In this document: positions 44,296 through 45,471 of the stretch, piece after piece
How positions within the stretch are numbered: position 1 is the stretch's first letter
Layout: every line of letters starts with the position of its first letter
Assembly (NCBI RefSeq): GCF_000308595.1
Contig: NZ_BAGA01000051.1
Span: 1 to 45,471, forward strand
From: Nocardia higoensis NBRC 100133
GTDB taxonomy: Bacteria; Actinomycetota; Actinomycetes; Mycobacteriales; Mycobacteriaceae
Direction: 5' to 3'
DNA length: 45,471 nucleotides
The notes under the pieces: generated by a model
Told to the model about the DNA's origin: nothing
Databases searched by the model: none
What the model saw: only the letters and a program-made list of their open reading frames with translations
Program-made: the position numbers and the translations under genes

Positions 44296-45471
44296 ATGAA
44301 GCGCGACTTGCCTTTCGACGACGACCCCGCTGTCACGGCGCCAGGAGACGACACCGCTTACAAGATCGCCACCGGCGTCGCGCGGGTGGCGCGAGCGGGC
44401 GCCTATGTCACCGGCGGCGCGCTGGTGGCCTCGCACGGGGCCGGCGGTTCCGGGCAGTCCGACGGGCAGCAGCTCGACAGCTGGAACGCGGGCTGGGCCT
44501 ACAACAGCGACCCGCAGCCCGATGTGCCCAGCCCGGTGGTCACCTTCCCGGACCCGGTGCCCAGCTTCCGGTACGACTCCGATCCCGTGCCCGCACCCGT
44601 CCCCGGCTTCGGTGACGCGCCCACCGTGATCGATCTGGCGAGCGCCGGGCACGACCCGTCCGCACCGACGCAGGAGGCGCGCTCCTACGGCGAGTATCCC
44701 GATTACCACGAGTACTACCGCGACTCCGGCGCCTCCTCGGACTACGGCAGCGGCTACGGCTACGGCACCGACGATGTGCCGGCTCCGACCGAGGGATCGG
44801 TCTCGCCCGTCACCGGCGGCGGCTACGGTCCCGGCCACGACGACCCGTCGGACTGGTGGCGGCCGGACGGCTTCGGCCTGCCCGGGCACGGCACCGGTCA
44901 GCCCGGTTACGACTTCGGCGCTCCCGGCCTCGACGACCTGACCAACCCGGCCGCCAATCCGTTCCTGCCGACGAAGCCCGCCGTCGGCGAGATCGGACCC
45001 GAGGACGGGAGCGAGGGGTCGGCTCCCCGCGCCGAGGACTTCTACAGCGGATTCGATCCGTTCCAGGGCCGGGACCTGTTCGACGGCATCGGAGAGGGCG
45101 CGGGTGAGGGCTTCGGCGTCTGGATCGAGACCGACGCCTATGCCCAGATCTGGGCCAAGGTCGATGTGGATCTCGAGATCGGACCCAAGGGCGTCTATCT
45201 GACCACCGATGTCCGCGTGGACGCCTCGGCCGGGCTCACCGTCAAGGCAGCCGCGGGCAACAATGTCGGCGAGCAGATCGACAAGATGTCCGAGTGGATG
45301 GGCGGCAGTGGTCCGGGTGCGCCCGGCAACCGCGTCAACGAGCAGTCGGGCCCCGGCGCCGGTGGCGCCACCCCGGCGGCGGCCACGGGTACGCCCGCCG
45401 CGGCCGGTACCCCCGTCTCCGCCCCCCAGCCCGCGCCCGCGCCCGTGGTGGCCGCAGTCCCCGTCGCTCCG
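44296..45471 (+). CDS. Gly/Pro/Asp-rich protein of unknown function (3' end outside window)
   Basis: From ATG 44296 the frame is open to the last base (392 codons), so the gene continues beyond the window. Sequence: MKRDLPFDDDPAVTAPGDDTAYKIATG, then a weakly hydrophobic GAYVTGGALVASHGAG segment, then ~200 residues of Tyr/Gly/Asp/Pro-rich, repetitive-looking sequence (DYGSGYGYGTDD), then VWIETDAYAQIWAKVDVDLEIGPKGVYLTTDVRVDAS as a folded-looking block, and an Ala/Pro-rich end. No catalytic motif or clear signal peptide. It could be a surface-associated or structural protein; I do not recognise the family. Confidence 0.75.
   Translation, partial: MKRDLPFDDDPAVTAPGDDTAYKIATGVARVARAGAYVTGGALVASHGAGGSGQSDGQQLDSWNAGWAYNSDPQPDVPSPVVTFPDPVPSFRYDSDPVPAPVPGFGDAPTVIDLASAGHDPSAPTQEARSYGEYPDYHEYYRDSGASSDYGSGYGYGTDDVPAPTEGSVSPVTGGGYGPGHDDPSDWWRPDGFGLPGHGTGQPGYDFGAPGLDDLTNPAANPFLPTKPAVGEIGPEDGSEGSAPRAEDFYSGFDPFQGRDLFDGIGEGAGEGFGVWIETDAYAQIWAKVDVDLEIGPKGVYLTTDVRVDASAGLTVKAAAGNNVGEQIDKMSEWMGGSGPGAPGNRVNEQSGPGAGGATPAAATGTPAAAGTPVSAPQPAPAPVVAAVPVAP

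Overview
The window is GC-rich actinobacterial chromosome, most likely Nocardia or a close relative. The clues are the gene order shared with mycobacteria (rne-rplU-rpmA-obg-proB, then proA-moxR-VWA-TPR-nadD-rsfS-gpgP-octT-degV-comEA-comEC-holA-rpsT-lepA), an ESX-type PPE/EspG gene set, and frequent GTG starts. No rRNA, tRNA or CRISPR array was seen.

Layout. 1-6729 (+): RNase E (5' end outside the window), ribosomal proteins L21 and L27, the Obg GTPase and glutamate 5-kinase. 6768-8769: a double-HTH MerR/TioE-like regulator divergent from an erythromycin-esterase-family gene. 9024-12563 (-): a PPE-like protein, a small helical partner, an EspG-like chaperone and a 2-hydroxyacid dehydrogenase. 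12855-13476 and 21040-21389 (-): the two halves of one LigD-type polymerase gene. 21549-25587: a RHH/MazF-like toxin-antitoxin pair, a RecQ helicase with a phosphoribosyltransferase-like tail, and RtcB. 25874-34942 (+): proA, MoxR ATPase, VWA protein, TPR-like protein, nadD, rsfS, gpgP-like, octT-like, degV. 35063-44147: comEA, comEC, holA, rpsT, an aquaporin, a second PemK/MazF-like protein and lepA. 44296-end: an unfinished Gly/Pro-rich protein.

The centrepiece is a 7.57 kb mobile element (13474-21042) inserted in the LigD-polymerase gene. Removing it with one copy of a 3-bp core (ATC) rebuilds an uninterrupted 322-residue reading frame with a family-like junction. The joined element ends form an inverted-repeat attP of about 54 bp, as expected for its own large serine integrase (19409-20998). 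The element is lower in GC than the chromosome and is almost all on the minus strand. It encodes the integrase, a 59-residue protein in the excisionase/regulator position, a 387-residue putative replication or DNA-binding protein, two small Cys-rich zinc proteins, a head decoration protein of the lambda gpD/HDPD family, several unknown proteins, an XRE repressor and a divergent two-gene unit. No terminase, portal, major capsid or tail gene is present. Integrase plus probable replication gene plus a lone virion decoration protein fits a phage satellite better than a decayed prophage, but this is inference.

The most unusual sequence feature is the element's non-coding DNA: nearly every gap between genes is filled with short, perfect, GC-rich stem-loops, in two long arrays (15739-15902 and 17421-17996) and several singles, often with the upstream gene's stop codon inside a loop and without the U-tract of ordinary terminators.
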